20,410 bases of DNA from Labilithrix sp. (GCA_028287035.1 JAQBQL010000006.1:1-20410); one strand, 5' to 3'; positions 7,146-13,666 are shown, counted from the first letter of the stretch. Notes: a model not told the origin generated them from the sequence alone. Translations and numbers: made by a program.

Positions 7146-7702
7146 CGTCGTTCCTCCGCCGTGCGGAGCTCGGTCTCGATGAGCGAGACGAGCACGCGGT
7201 CCTCCCTGAGCGAGAACCGGGCCACCACGTGGGTACGGCCGCGGGCGTAGGTCCACGTGTACGGATCACCGGACAGGCGCGTGTCGACGAGGCCCCGTGC
7301 GCGGGCGTTCCGCGCGGTCTCGGCCATGACCTCGGCGGCCGCCTGCGTCGTCGCGTAGACGCGGATTCGCGACCCGGAAACCCCGAGCGGCGCGTCGATG
7401 AGGCGCGTCGAGCCAAGGGGGCGCGGCAGCACCGAGGAGTCCGTGCCGGGAGCGTCGCCGTCGGTCAGCGCGGCGCCCGCGACCATGATCTGGAGCTCGG
7501 TCGAGACGTCCCCCGGAGGCTCGGGATCCAGGGGCGCGTCCGATCCGAGGGGCCCGGTCGCAGGGGTGGGAAGCGCGGGAGCACCCGGCGTCGACCGAGC
7601 CAGGGCGGCGCGCGCGCCGACTGCCACGAGCCCCAGGGAAAGCACGCACGCCCCCGCCCGGAGGAGCGGAAGCGAGCGCGGGAGCCCGAGCAGAGCTCTC
7701 AT
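7142..7702 (-). CDS. Secreted or membrane-anchored Tad-operon protein, function unknown
   Basis: A 186-residue protein with no recognised family. An N-terminal hydrophobic segment (AGACVLSLGLVAVGARAALA) acts as signal peptide or anchor. A Pro/Ala/Asp-rich linker to about residue 65 follows, then a compact C-terminal domain containing RIRVYATTQAAAEVMAETARN and THVVARFSLREDRVLVSLIE. Position between the TadE-like pseudopilin and cpaB, with 4-base overlaps on both sides, argues that it is a working part of the pilus machine in the periplasm. It may be a lineage-specific equivalent of small Tad periplasmic proteins, but sequence alone does not show this. Confidence 0.78.
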   Translation of the reverse strand: MRALLGLPRSLPLLRAGACVLSLGLVAVGARAALARSTPGAPALPTPATGPLGSDAPLDPEPPGDVSTELQIMVAGAALTDGDAPGTDSSVLPRPLGSTRLIDAPLGVSGSRIRVYATTQAAAEVMAETARNARARGLVDTRLSGDPYTWTYARGRTHVVARFSLREDRVLVSLIETELRTAEERR

Positions 7703-8211
7703 CGGCCCACGTATTTCTTCCAGGCGTCGTCGACGACGTTCTTCTCGTCGGACGCGTTCAGCGCCTTCGGGACCTCGTTGCAGAGGACGACGCCCTCGGT
7801 CGAGTACTCGCCAGGGGCCATCTTCCCGAAGGGCGACTCGCCCTGACGCCCCGCCTTCGTGGACTTCGCGCCGCTCGCCTGCCTCACCAGGTTCTCGAAC
7901 GGCGCGAGGAGGCTCGGCGAGGCCTGCGCCGCCTGCCTGGCCTGCGTCACCTCACCCTGGAGCTGCTGGAGCGCCGAGTCGGGCGACGGGCTCGTCTTCG
8001 TGGCGCTGCCCGACGGCGCGCCGCCCTGGCAGCCCTTGATGCCGGCCGACCACGCGCCCTGCCGCGACTCGCTCATCGAGCTGCGCTTCGCGTTGTACGC
8101 GCCCCAGAGCGTGAGGAGCGCCACGTTGACCGCGATGAACGCAGGGATGACCGCGAGGAACTCGGTGAAGGCGGCGCCGCGCGCCCCGGACCGACGGCGG
8201 AGCGCGCTCAC
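7699..8211 (-). CDS. TadE-like pseudopilin (second copy)
   Basis: A 170-residue TadE-like protein. The N-terminus has a class III-type signal, ARG followed by AAFTEFLAVIPAFIAVNVALL, with Gly before the predicted cut and Glu at +5, then a single hydrophobic helix. The remaining 120 residues are Ser/Gln/Ala-rich, with two Cys (in KGCQGG and VLCNE). TadE/F pseudopilins are processed by the Tad prepilin peptidase and prime or tip the pilus. The GTG start at 8211 overlaps the upstream TGA (GTGA), which fixes the start. Confidence 0.82.
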   Translation of the reverse strand: MSALRRRSGARGAAFTEFLAVIPAFIAVNVALLTLWGAYNAKRSSMSESRQGAWSAGIKGCQGGAPSGSATKTSPSPDSALQQLQGEVTQARQAAQASPSLLAPFENLVRQASGAKSTKAGRQGESPFGKMAPGEYSTEGVVLCNEVPKALNASDEKNVVDDAWKKYVGR

Positions 8212-9440
8212 TGGAGCGGTCCTTCCGTCGAGGAGGTCAGGATCGTGCCCGCCGCGGTCTTCGGACCGGCCGCGAAGACCGATTTGCGCTTCTCGAAGAG
8301 GTCGTTCCGCGCCTTCTGCCACTTCGCGGGGTCGGCGATGTCGTTCTTGACGGTGCTGTCGCCGCTGAACGCGAGGGTCGGCTTCGTGATGCGGCGGAGC
8401 CGGGCCGTCCACTGCGTGTCGTACATGGCCTGTTCGTCCTTGTTGCAGGTCGCGAACTCGCCCGTGCAATCGAAGTAGACCTCCGACTGCGCGAAGGCGA
8501 CGTCGCTCTTCGCGTCGGCCTTGGCCGGGTCCTTCGGGCCGAACGCGTTGATCGACCCCGACGCGTCCTTGATCGGGCGGCCGTTCACCTGCGACCAGGC
8601 CTGCATGTGATCGGAGCCATTCGCGGCGCCCTCGACGACCTTCTTGGGATGCGGTCCGCTCCCGCTGCACGGCGCCTTCTTGGCCTCGGTGCAGAAGAGC
8701 GTGTCGGCCTGCGGAAACTTGGGGGCGGCGTCTGCCATCGCCACCGGGCCCGACTTGCACTGGCCCTTCATCGTGTCGAGCTTCTCGTCGGCGAGCTTGT
8801 TCGCGAGCTCGGCGGTGTACTTCTTGGCGCGCTTGCAGACGGTCGTGAAGGTGTCTTCCTGGACGGGCAGGCCCGGGCGGCATCCGGTCTTCGCGAGCGA
8901 GGACGAGTAGACGCTGGCCTGCGGGCTCGCGAGGAACTCCTGGTTGTCGGTGCTCGCCTTGGTGGCCGAGGTCTGCCCGAGCCTGGGCGTCGTCTCGGCG
9001 ATCGCGGTCTGCGCCTCGCTGAGCGCGGTCAGGAGGTCCCCCACGCGCTGCTCGGTGGTCCGGGAGAGCACCTTCAGCTGCTGCGAGGCCTTCTCGGCGT
9101 CCGCCTTGATCTGGCAGGAGCACGCGTCGGCGCACGGCAGCTTCGCAACCTTCTCGTAGGAGGGCGTCATCGCCCGGATGGGCAGCTCGACCGCGCTCAG
9201 CGAGACCATGATGACGTTCATCGACGCGATCATGTTCATGCCGCGTGCCGCGACCACCGAGGCGGCGAACGCCGAGGCGTCGGCGCTCTGCTGCATGCCG
9301 TCCCGCTGGTTGATGGTCGAGGCCAGGGACGACACGTAGAAGGTGGCGCCGGCCAGGAAGGCGACCATGAACAGGCCCCCGACGCCGATGCCCCCGCGTA
9401 CGTCGTCGCGGAACGTTTCACGGATATGCCGAATGCCCAC
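8208..9440 (-). CDS. TadG-like pilus assembly protein, Cys-rich
   Basis: A 410-residue protein whose N-terminus matches the Flp-pilus TadE/G-like domain: RGGIGVGGLFMVAFLAGATF then STINQRDGMQQSADASAFAA, with one transmembrane helix (about 18-40). The large C-terminal part would be periplasmic or on the pilus. It contains ten Cys between PCADACSC and FATCNKDEQ, an even number that suggests disulfides. No VWA (MIDAS) domain of classical TadG is evident. The GTG start at 9440 has GAGGTGA just upstream and lies 3 bases after the preceding stop. Family-level call is good; exact role in pilus assembly is inferred. Confidence 0.8.
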   Translation of the reverse strand: MGIRHIRETFRDDVRGGIGVGGLFMVAFLAGATFYVSSLASTINQRDGMQQSADASAFAASVVAARGMNMIASMNVIMVSLSAVELPIRAMTPSYEKVAKLPCADACSCQIKADAEKASQQLKVLSRTTEQRVGDLLTALSEAQTAIAETTPRLGQTSATKASTDNQEFLASPQASVYSSSLAKTGCRPGLPVQEDTFTTVCKRAKKYTAELANKLADEKLDTMKGQCKSGPVAMADAAPKFPQADTLFCTEAKKAPCSGSGPHPKKVVEGAANGSDHMQAWSQVNGRPIKDASGSINAFGPKDPAKADAKSDVAFAQSEVYFDCTGEFATCNKDEQAMYDTQWTARLRRITKPTLAFSGDSTVKNDIADPAKWQKARNDLFEKRKSVFAAGPKTAAGTILTSSTEGPLQ

Positions 9441-9443
9441 GAG

Positions 9444-9929
9444 TCACCTCGAATACGTGAATCGAGCCGCCTGGGCGGGAAAGGTGGAGTCCGCGGTGAG
9501 CTCGGTGGTCCCGCCGCTCCCGCAGAGGATCGAGGCCATCATCGGGACGTTGCAGCGGAAGGTCGCGGTGACGCGCACCGCGATGTCCTGCCCCGGGGTG
9601 ACGGTCCCCTGCCCGTTCGGGAAGGTGACCTTCACGTCCTCGATGGTCTCGTCGAAGACGAAGGGCGCCATCGCGCGGACCGCCGCGGCCTTCACCGCGT
9701 CGGTGCGCTTGGTGCCGTAGGTGTTGGCGGCCTCGCCGCCGTAGCGCTTCGGATCGTCGGTGAGGACCACCGCCGCCGAGCGTGCCGCCGCGAGCGCGGC
9801 ATGTTGCGTGAGCTCCTGACCGGTGGTCATGAGCGCCTCCTGCCAGATCGAGAAGAAGAACAGGCAGAGCGGCGTGAAGGTGACGAGGAACTCGGTGCCG
9901 ACGCTCCCCGCGACGCCGGGGCGCCTCAT
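9444..9929 (-). CDS. TadE-like pseudopilin (first copy)
   Basis: A 161-residue TadE/F-like protein. The N-terminus is short and basic with SVGTEFLVTFTPLCLFFF, a class III-like signal with Thr-Glu-Phe as in TadE proteins, followed by one hydrophobic helix and a soluble domain of about 120 residues containing two Cys (FRCNVPMMASILCG). It is probably a minor pilin cleaved by the peptidase encoded just upstream. The ATG at 9929 overlaps the tadV stop (ATGA). Confidence 0.8.
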   Translation of the reverse strand: MRRPGVAGSVGTEFLVTFTPLCLFFFSIWQEALMTTGQELTQHAALAAARSAAVVLTDDPKRYGGEAANTYGTKRTDAVKAAAVRAMAPFVFDETIEDVKVTFPNGQGTVTPGQDIAVRVTATFRCNVPMMASILCGSGGTTELTADSTFPAQAARFTYSR

Positions 9930-10483
9930 CGGCCGACCCGCGTCCAGGTGATCCAGAGCGTCGCGAGCAGGATGGCCGGCGCGAACCGGAACCACGTGAG
10001 CTCCGCGTCGGCGAGCGGGCGCCTCCTCGAGGCGGGCAGGACGAGGTTGACGGCCACCATCGCGACGCGCTTCAGCATCGCGAGAAGGGTGCCGCGGTAG
10101 GCGAGCTGCACGAAGACGAGCGCCGTTCCCGTGAGGAACGAGCCGAGCTCGATGTCGAGCCCGGTGCCGGCGTGGCAGAGGGCCCCGAGAGCGACGAACA
10201 GCTTGAGATCGCCGCCGCCCATCACGCCCCTCAGCCACAGGATGAAGGGCAGGACCGCGCAGACGAGGCTGCCACAGGTCGCCGCGAGGAGCGCCAGCAC
10301 GATGCCGCGCGCGCCCTCCCCGGCCCGTGCCGAGATCACGGCGCTCGCCACGAGCCCCGCCCCGAAGGCCGAGGCGGTGAGCCAGTTCGGGATCTCGCCG
10401 CGACGGATATCCGTGTACGCGGCGATGGCCGAAGAGGCGATGGCGAGCGCCAGTACCGGGGTCACGGGAGCACCCCCGATCAC
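9926..10483 (-). CDS. tadV: Prepilin peptidase, TadV/CpaA type (A24 family)
   Basis: A 185-residue integral membrane aspartyl protease that cleaves the leader of Flp prepilins and TadE/F pseudopilins. Both catalytic Asp are visible: Asp25 in AAYTDIRRGEIPNW and Asp92 in MGGGDLKLFVALG. These are the hallmark motifs of the A24 family. No N-terminal methyltransferase domain is present, as expected for TadV/CpaA. Several transmembrane helices flank these motifs. The GTG start at 10483 overlaps the flp stop (GTGA); an alternative GTG lies at 10465. Its substrates here probably include the two pilins, the TadE-like proteins and perhaps the pilin-calpain fusion at 12110. Confidence 0.93.
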   Translation of the reverse strand: MIGGAPVTPVLALAIASSAIAAYTDIRRGEIPNWLTASAFGAGLVASAVISARAGEGARGIVLALLAATCGSLVCAVLPFILWLRGVMGGGDLKLFVALGALCHAGTGLDIELGSFLTGTALVFVQLAYRGTLLAMLKRVAMVAVNLVLPASRRRPLADAELTWFRFAPAILLATLWITWTRVGR

Positions 10484-10680
10484 TTGACGGCGATGCCGGA
10501 GATCTCGCCCTTCTCGCTGTTCGCCTTCTCCTGGACCGCGCCGCCGAGCGTCTTCGCGCCGGCGAGCACCGCGCCGACCGCGAGCGCGACGAGCACCATG
10601 TACTCGACGAAGTTGGCGCCGCGGACGTCACGACGGAGGGCGCGGACGAGCGAGCGGAGGACGGTGTTGGTGGAGCTCAT
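10480..10680 (-). CDS. flp: Flp major pilin precursor
   Basis: A 66-residue Flp-family type IVb prepilin. The leader MSSTNTVLRSLVRALRRDVRG ends in Gly21; cleavage is expected before Ala22, giving mature ANFVEY with the family Glu at +5 and Tyr at +6. A hydrophobic assembly helix and a short charged tail follow. Size is typical. The ATG at 10680 has AGAGG about 7 bases upstream. It is the most canonical pilin in the locus and so the likely main pilus subunit. It lies 47 bases after the first pilin-like gene and overlaps tadV by 4 bases. Confidence 0.92.
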   Translation of the reverse strand: MSSTNTVLRSLVRALRRDVRGANFVEYMVLVALAVGAVLAGAKTLGGAVQEKANSEKGEISGIAVK

Positions 10681-10727
10681 GGGAAACCTCTTTTATGAAT
10701 CGGTGAGAGTGGGATGATCGGGAGTCG

Positions 10728-10934
10728 TCACATCGAGGGCAGGAAGAGCAGGTCGCGGGCGTTCGCGTAGTCCACGAGGACCATCTGGGTGCGCGACGCG
10801 AGGGCGGCTCCGACCGCGATCCCGAAGAACGCCACGATCACCAGGTACTCGGTGAAGGCGGCGCCCCGGGAGGCGCGGACCAGGCGACGCATCCTCGGAG
10901 AACCCTTCGGCTTCTTCGTCTGCGTCGCCGTCAT
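10728..10934 (-). CDS. Second Flp-like prepilin, first gene of the Tad operon
   Basis: A 68-residue Flp-like protein. The leader ends ASRG (Gly24); the predicted mature N-terminus is AAFTEYLVIVAF with Glu at +5 and Tyr at +6, followed by a hydrophobic helix and a tail (RTQMVLVDYANARDLLFLPSM) unlike the Flp pilin tail. It may be a minor pilin or an alternative subunit. The ATG at 10934 gives a 24-residue leader similar to its neighbours but lacks a clear Shine-Dalgarno. An internal ATG at 10892 with AAGGG about 10 bases upstream would leave a 10-residue leader, and fits better with the sigma-54-like element at 10947-10963. Confidence 0.8.
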   Translation of the reverse strand: MTATQTKKPKGSPRMRRLVRASRGAAFTEYLVIVAFFGIAVGAALASRTQMVLVDYANARDLLFLPSM

Positions 10935-10946
10935 GCCAGAAGGTAG

Positions 10947-10963
10947 TGCGAGAACCTTGCCAG
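10947..10963 (-). promoter_or_regulatory. Candidate sigma-54 (-24/-12) promoter of the pilin operon
   Basis: On the minus strand the sequence CTGGCAAGGTTCTCGCA has GG and GC separated by exactly 10 bases and agrees with the sigma-54 consensus TGGCACG-N4-TTGCW except at two positions. Transcription would begin near 10936, practically at the ATG at 10934 but 44 bases before the alternative ATG at 10892. GG-N10-GC is frequent by chance in DNA this GC-rich, so support is moderate at best. Confidence 0.35.
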
Positions 10964-11135
10964 CGCGTTCGGGGGCGCCGCGGAGCGCGAGATCCGGCGA
11001 GAAACCGGCTTTTTGCCGAGAAATCGGGGGTGGAGCATGGACCGGGCTCTCGCAGTTCATGGGTGGCGACCACCGTTCCGATCCACGCCGGGTCTCCATG
11101 CGAACGAGTCGATCACCCCGGGCGAGCCAGCGAAC
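10964..11135. other. Non-coding stretch upstream of the Tad operon
   Basis: This forms the rest of the 270-base gap (10935-11204) between the pilin operon and the lipoprotein gene, which are both on the minus strand. No convincing gene was seen. It is less GC-rich in places (AAACCGGCTTTTTGCCGAGAA near 11002-11022) and is the natural place for regulatory sites of the pilin operon, such as a bacterial enhancer-binding protein site. No clear repeat was found. Confidence 0.4.
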
Positions 11136-11180
11136 AAAAAGCAGAAGAGCCGGCGCCCACTCCAGGGCTCCGGCTCTTCT
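11136..11180 (-). terminator. Intrinsic terminator of the lipoprotein gene
   Basis: A perfect 11-base inverted repeat (AGAAGAGCCGG at 11143-11153, CCGGCTCTTCT at 11170-11180, 16-base loop) is followed on the minus strand by GCTTTTTG (T-tract at 11140-11136). It lies about 25 bases beyond the stop of the minus-strand lipoprotein gene, so it insulates that gene from the downstream pilin operon. Confidence 0.8.
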
Positions 11181-11204
11181 TCTGTCCACGACGCTATTTG
11201 GATA

Positions 11205-11891
11205 TCAGTCGAGGCGGTGCGGGACGTGCGGCTTCGGCGCGGGCGCGCGCTTGATGACCGGCCGCTCCTCGTGGAACTGGGGCTCGAACGCGAAGAGCTC
11301 GTCGCCGTCGCTGACCGAGAAGGACATCTCCGGGCTCCGCGGGCGAAGGAGCTTGTAGCGAGGATCGCTCGTGTCGATGGCGAGCGAGAAGGTCTCGCCG
11401 ATCTTCATGTCGAGATTGACGAGGGCGAGGCCGGCGCCGTCCACGCGGGCCACCTCTCTCCCCAGGTGGAGCACCGGCGCGCCGGCCGCCCCGTTCGCGC
11501 GCACCGCGACGAGCGCGGTGCGCGTGTCACGCTTGCAGCTGGCCTCGTACTCGGGGGCTCGCGAGCTGCGGCGCAGGACGATCTTGAGGGACCGCGTCTC
11601 GCCACCGAAGCCGGCCGGGCAGCGCACCACGAGGTCGAAGCGCGTCCCGTCCGCCCCGTCGAGGGCGAAGCGCGCGAGGCCCGCCGCGTCGGTGCGCCCG
11701 AGCACGCCGGCCCCGGTCCCGACCTCCGCGCCCTCCACCGGCTCGCCGGGATCGCCGAAGACGCGCACCGCCACCTTCTCGGGGGGCGGCGGAGCGGGCG
11801 CATAGAGGCTCGAGGTGCTGCAGCCGGCCTGGCCGAGCAGGAGCAAGGGGACCAGCTTCGTCGCGAGCGCACGCACGTCCATGGGCCGCAT
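11205..11891 (-). CDS. Lipoprotein with carboxypeptidase-regulatory-like domain
   Basis: A 228-residue lipoprotein of unknown role. From the ATG at 11891 the signal reads KLVPLLLLGQAGC (Cys24). An ATG at 11882 gives the same signal with three residues fewer, so the exact start is uncertain. After a Pro-rich spacer comes a beta-sandwich-like region (VAVRVFGDPGEPVEGAEV and GRTDAAGLARFALDG) resembling the carboxypeptidase regulatory-like / PEGA-type folds common in surface lipoproteins, then another beta-rich half and a basic Pro-rich tail. It is divergent from the pilin-calpain gene, sharing a 218-base intergenic region, and could belong to the same envelope system; that link is context only. 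Confidence 0.72.
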   Translation of the reverse strand: MRPMDVRALATKLVPLLLLGQAGCSTSSLYAPAPPPPEKVAVRVFGDPGEPVEGAEVGTGAGVLGRTDAAGLARFALDGADGTRFDLVVRCPAGFGGETRSLKIVLRRSSRAPEYEASCKRDTRTALVAVRANGAAGAPVLHLGREVARVDGAGLALVNLDMKIGETFSLAIDTSDPRYKLLRPRSPEMSFSVSDGDELFAFEPQFHEERPVIKRAPAPKPHVPHRLD

Positions 11892-12109
11892 CGAGCACGC
11901 CACGTGCCGCTCTCCGCCTCCTTCTTCGCCGCGCGCGGAGCGTCGCTGCGCTGCCGCTTCCCTCGGGGACGATCCACGCCGCATGGATCGCGCGGGATAC
12001 GCCTCATGGGGGGTGCCCCGCGCAGACGACTACCGAGGAAAGGAGACATTCACCGGCGGAAACCCGGATTCACGTCGTCTGGTATCGCGGGTGCAGGAGC
12101 GTTCCGTCG
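11892..12109. promoter_or_regulatory. Divergent intergenic region between lipoprotein and pilin-calpain genes
   Basis: A 218-base region with genes leaving in both directions, so promoters for both should be here. A GGAAAGGAG stretch occurs at 12035-12043 without a following ATG. A GG-N10-GC pair (CTGGTATCGCGGGTGCA, 12079-12095) resembles a weak sigma-54 site, but its -12 part touches the AGGAG ribosome-binding site of the pilin-calpain gene. No clear -35/-10 pair was identified. Confidence 0.4.
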
Positions 12110-13246
12110 ATGACGAAAGCGAACGACGCCCCCGCTCCGCGCCGGCCGCGCGGCGTCCGCGGAGCCTCCTTCGTCGAGTACCTGGTCATCGTCGCGCTCG
12201 CGGTCGGCAGCATCCTCGTCGGCGCGCGCGCCCTCGGCGCGGGTCTCCACGACAAGTCCGGCAAGCTCGGCGACTGCATCAGGTCTCTCGACGGCAACTG
12301 TGCGGGCGACACGAGCTCGCTCGGCAGCGCCGCCGCGAACGGCAGCAGCGGCACCACCGGCAGCGCGGCGCCGCCCGCCGATCCGAAGGCCGACTCGACC
12401 GGCGCGACGAGCAGCGACCCGTCGGCGGCGGTCACGCCGGATCCGGGCGCGGCGTACGACAGCTCGGAGGCCGGCCGTTACGGCGCCGACGAGCCGCCGC
12501 CGGAGAACTACGACACCAAGAAGGAAGCGAAGGTCCCCGGCACGCTCTTCGTGAAGTCCGAGGGACAGAGTCACGCGGTCAGCCCCGCGGACGTGGCGCA
12601 GGGTCAGCTCGGGGACTGCTGGTTCATGTCGTCGATGGCCGCCGTGGCCTCCCGATCGCCCAATGCCATCCAGTCGAACTTCAAGACCAACAAGAACGGC
12701 ACGGTCTCGGTTCGCATCTTCGACGGCGAGAACAAGTCGCACTGGCAGAAGGTCGACACGAAGTTCCCGGTCGACGACAAGGGCAACGTCGCCTACGCGC
12801 AGCCGGTCAGCGGCGACAAGAAGGGCGCCGAGCTCTGGGTCATGACCTACGAGCGGGCGATGGCGAAGTCCGCCGGCGGCTACACCGCCATCGACGGCGG
12901 CGATCCGGGCGCGGGCATGGCGATGATCACCGGCCAGCCGTCCCAGTACATGCGCACCGGGGACACGAAGTTCGGCAAGTTTGCCGAGTACTACGACCAC
13001 GGATACGCGATGGCTGCCGGCACGCCCGACGAGAAGCACGCGACCCACGAGCTGTTCAAGAACGACACGCTCGTGTCCGGCCACGCCTACTGGGTCGACA
13101 GCGTGGACCGGAAGGCCCAGACCGTCACCGTCAGAAATCCCTGGGGCTACGACCTGAAACCGATCACACTTCCGTGGGCGACCTTCCAGAAGGTGTTCCC
13201 GGACGCGATGGCCAACCCGATCTACGACCGCACCAAGAAGAGCTGA
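12110..13246 (+). CDS. Flp-type prepilin N-terminus fused to calpain-family (C2) cysteine protease
   Basis: A 378-residue chimera. Residues 1-18 are a basic leader ending VRG; the expected mature start ASFVEYLVIVALAVG has Glu23 at +5 and Tyr24 at +6 and a pilin helix to about residue 46. Around the cut, 20 of 28 residues are identical to the Flp pilin at 10480. Residues 65-140 form a Ser/Gly/Ala/Pro/Asp-rich linker. Residues 145-375 are a calpain protease core: QGQLGDCWFMSS (oxyanion Gln164, catalytic Cys170), GHAYWVD (His325) and VRNPWG (Asn343), all intact. No calcium-binding EF-hand or C2 domain is seen. AGGAG lies 10 bases before the ATG. The protease would be carried outside the inner membrane, anchored by or built into a Tad pilus. 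Domain calls are firm; pilus incorporation is inferred. Confidence 0.92.
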   Translation: MTKANDAPAPRRPRGVRGASFVEYLVIVALAVGSILVGARALGAGLHDKSGKLGDCIRSLDGNCAGDTSSLGSAAANGSSGTTGSAAPPADPKADSTGATSSDPSAAVTPDPGAAYDSSEAGRYGADEPPPENYDTKKEAKVPGTLFVKSEGQSHAVSPADVAQGQLGDCWFMSSMAAVASRSPNAIQSNFKTNKNGTVSVRIFDGENKSHWQKVDTKFPVDDKGNVAYAQPVSGDKKGAELWVMTYERAMAKSAGGYTAIDGGDPGAGMAMITGQPSQYMRTGDTKFGKFAEYYDHGYAMAAGTPDEKHATHELFKNDTLVSGHAYWVDSVDRKAQTVTVRNPWGYDLKPITLPWATFQKVFPDAMANPIYDRTKKS

Positions 13247-13248
13247 TC

Positions 13249-13647
13249 ATGATCCCCAGGACCACCCGCCGCCTCGCCCTCGTCACCTTCGCAGGCCTCA
13301 CCCTCTTCGGCCAGATGTCCGCCGCCTCCGCCAGGGAGAGCGACGCCTCGCCGATGCAGGTCGGCCCGGCCCCGGGAGCCAACGTGATCAGCATCAACGC
13401 CAACACCCAGGTCACGATCGAGGACAGCATCCGGATCGCCGCCTACAACGTCCGCGACGAGAGCTACAAGGACGACGCCGGCAAGGACGCGACGCGCCTC
13501 AGCGCGGCGCTGCAGATCAGCGTGAAGAACGATCCCTCGCAGGAACAGAAGGTGCGGGTCCACGCCGGCCAGACCTTCACCGCCGGCGGGAAGACGTTCG
13601 AGGTGAAATCGGTGGAGAAGCGCGCCGTACAGCTCCTGCAGCGCTGA
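13249..13647 (+). CDS. Small secreted protein downstream of the pilin-calpain gene, function unknown
   Basis: A 132-residue protein with a good Sec signal peptide (basic start, then LALVTFAGLTLFG, likely cut after SAASA). The mature part of about 105 residues has no Cys and seems beta-rich: VISINANTQVTIEDSIRIAAYNV, SAALQISVKN, and a C-terminal VRVHAGQTFTAGGKTFEVKSVEKRAVQLL that recalls small beta-barrel modules of secretion-system proteins (PilP/GspC-like), a weak resemblance. The ATG is only 2 bases after the protease stop, so the two are surely co-transcribed and probably coupled. A role as inhibitor, chaperone or partner of the protease is plausible but not shown. Confidence 0.8.
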   Translation: MIPRTTRRLALVTFAGLTLFGQMSAASARESDASPMQVGPAPGANVISINANTQVTIEDSIRIAAYNVRDESYKDDAGKDATRLSAALQISVKNDPSQEQKVRVHAGQTFTAGGKTFEVKSVEKRAVQLLQR

Positions 13648-13648
13648 C

Positions 13649-13666
13649 ACGCGCGCGCCACGCGCG
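13649..13666 (+). repeat. Tandem 9-base direct repeat
   Basis: ACGCGCGCC is repeated twice back to back in the 48-base gap between the secreted-protein gene and the GTPase gene. No T-rich tract follows, so it does not look like a terminator. Confidence 0.4.

Noticed and set aside
8607..10100. Long plus-strand open frame across the Tad pseudopilin genes
   Set aside because: Arg/Gly/His-rich shadow of the tightly overlapping minus-strand Tad genes; crosses three real gene boundaries.
11000..11020. CCGG-loop-CCGG followed by CTTTTTG as a plus-strand terminator
   Set aside because: Only a 4-base stem and no plus-strand gene upstream to terminate.
12079..12095. Sigma-54-like site CTGGTATCGCGGGTGCA before the pilin-calpain gene
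   Set aside because: Poor -24 half, and its -12 half overlaps the ribosome-binding site, so a transcript from it would lack that site; GG-N10-GC is common by chance at this GC content.
11013..12113. Plus-strand open frame opposite the carboxypeptidase-regulatory-like lipoprotein
   Set aside because: Runs through the terminator hairpin and the divergent intergenic region, with no signal or domain.
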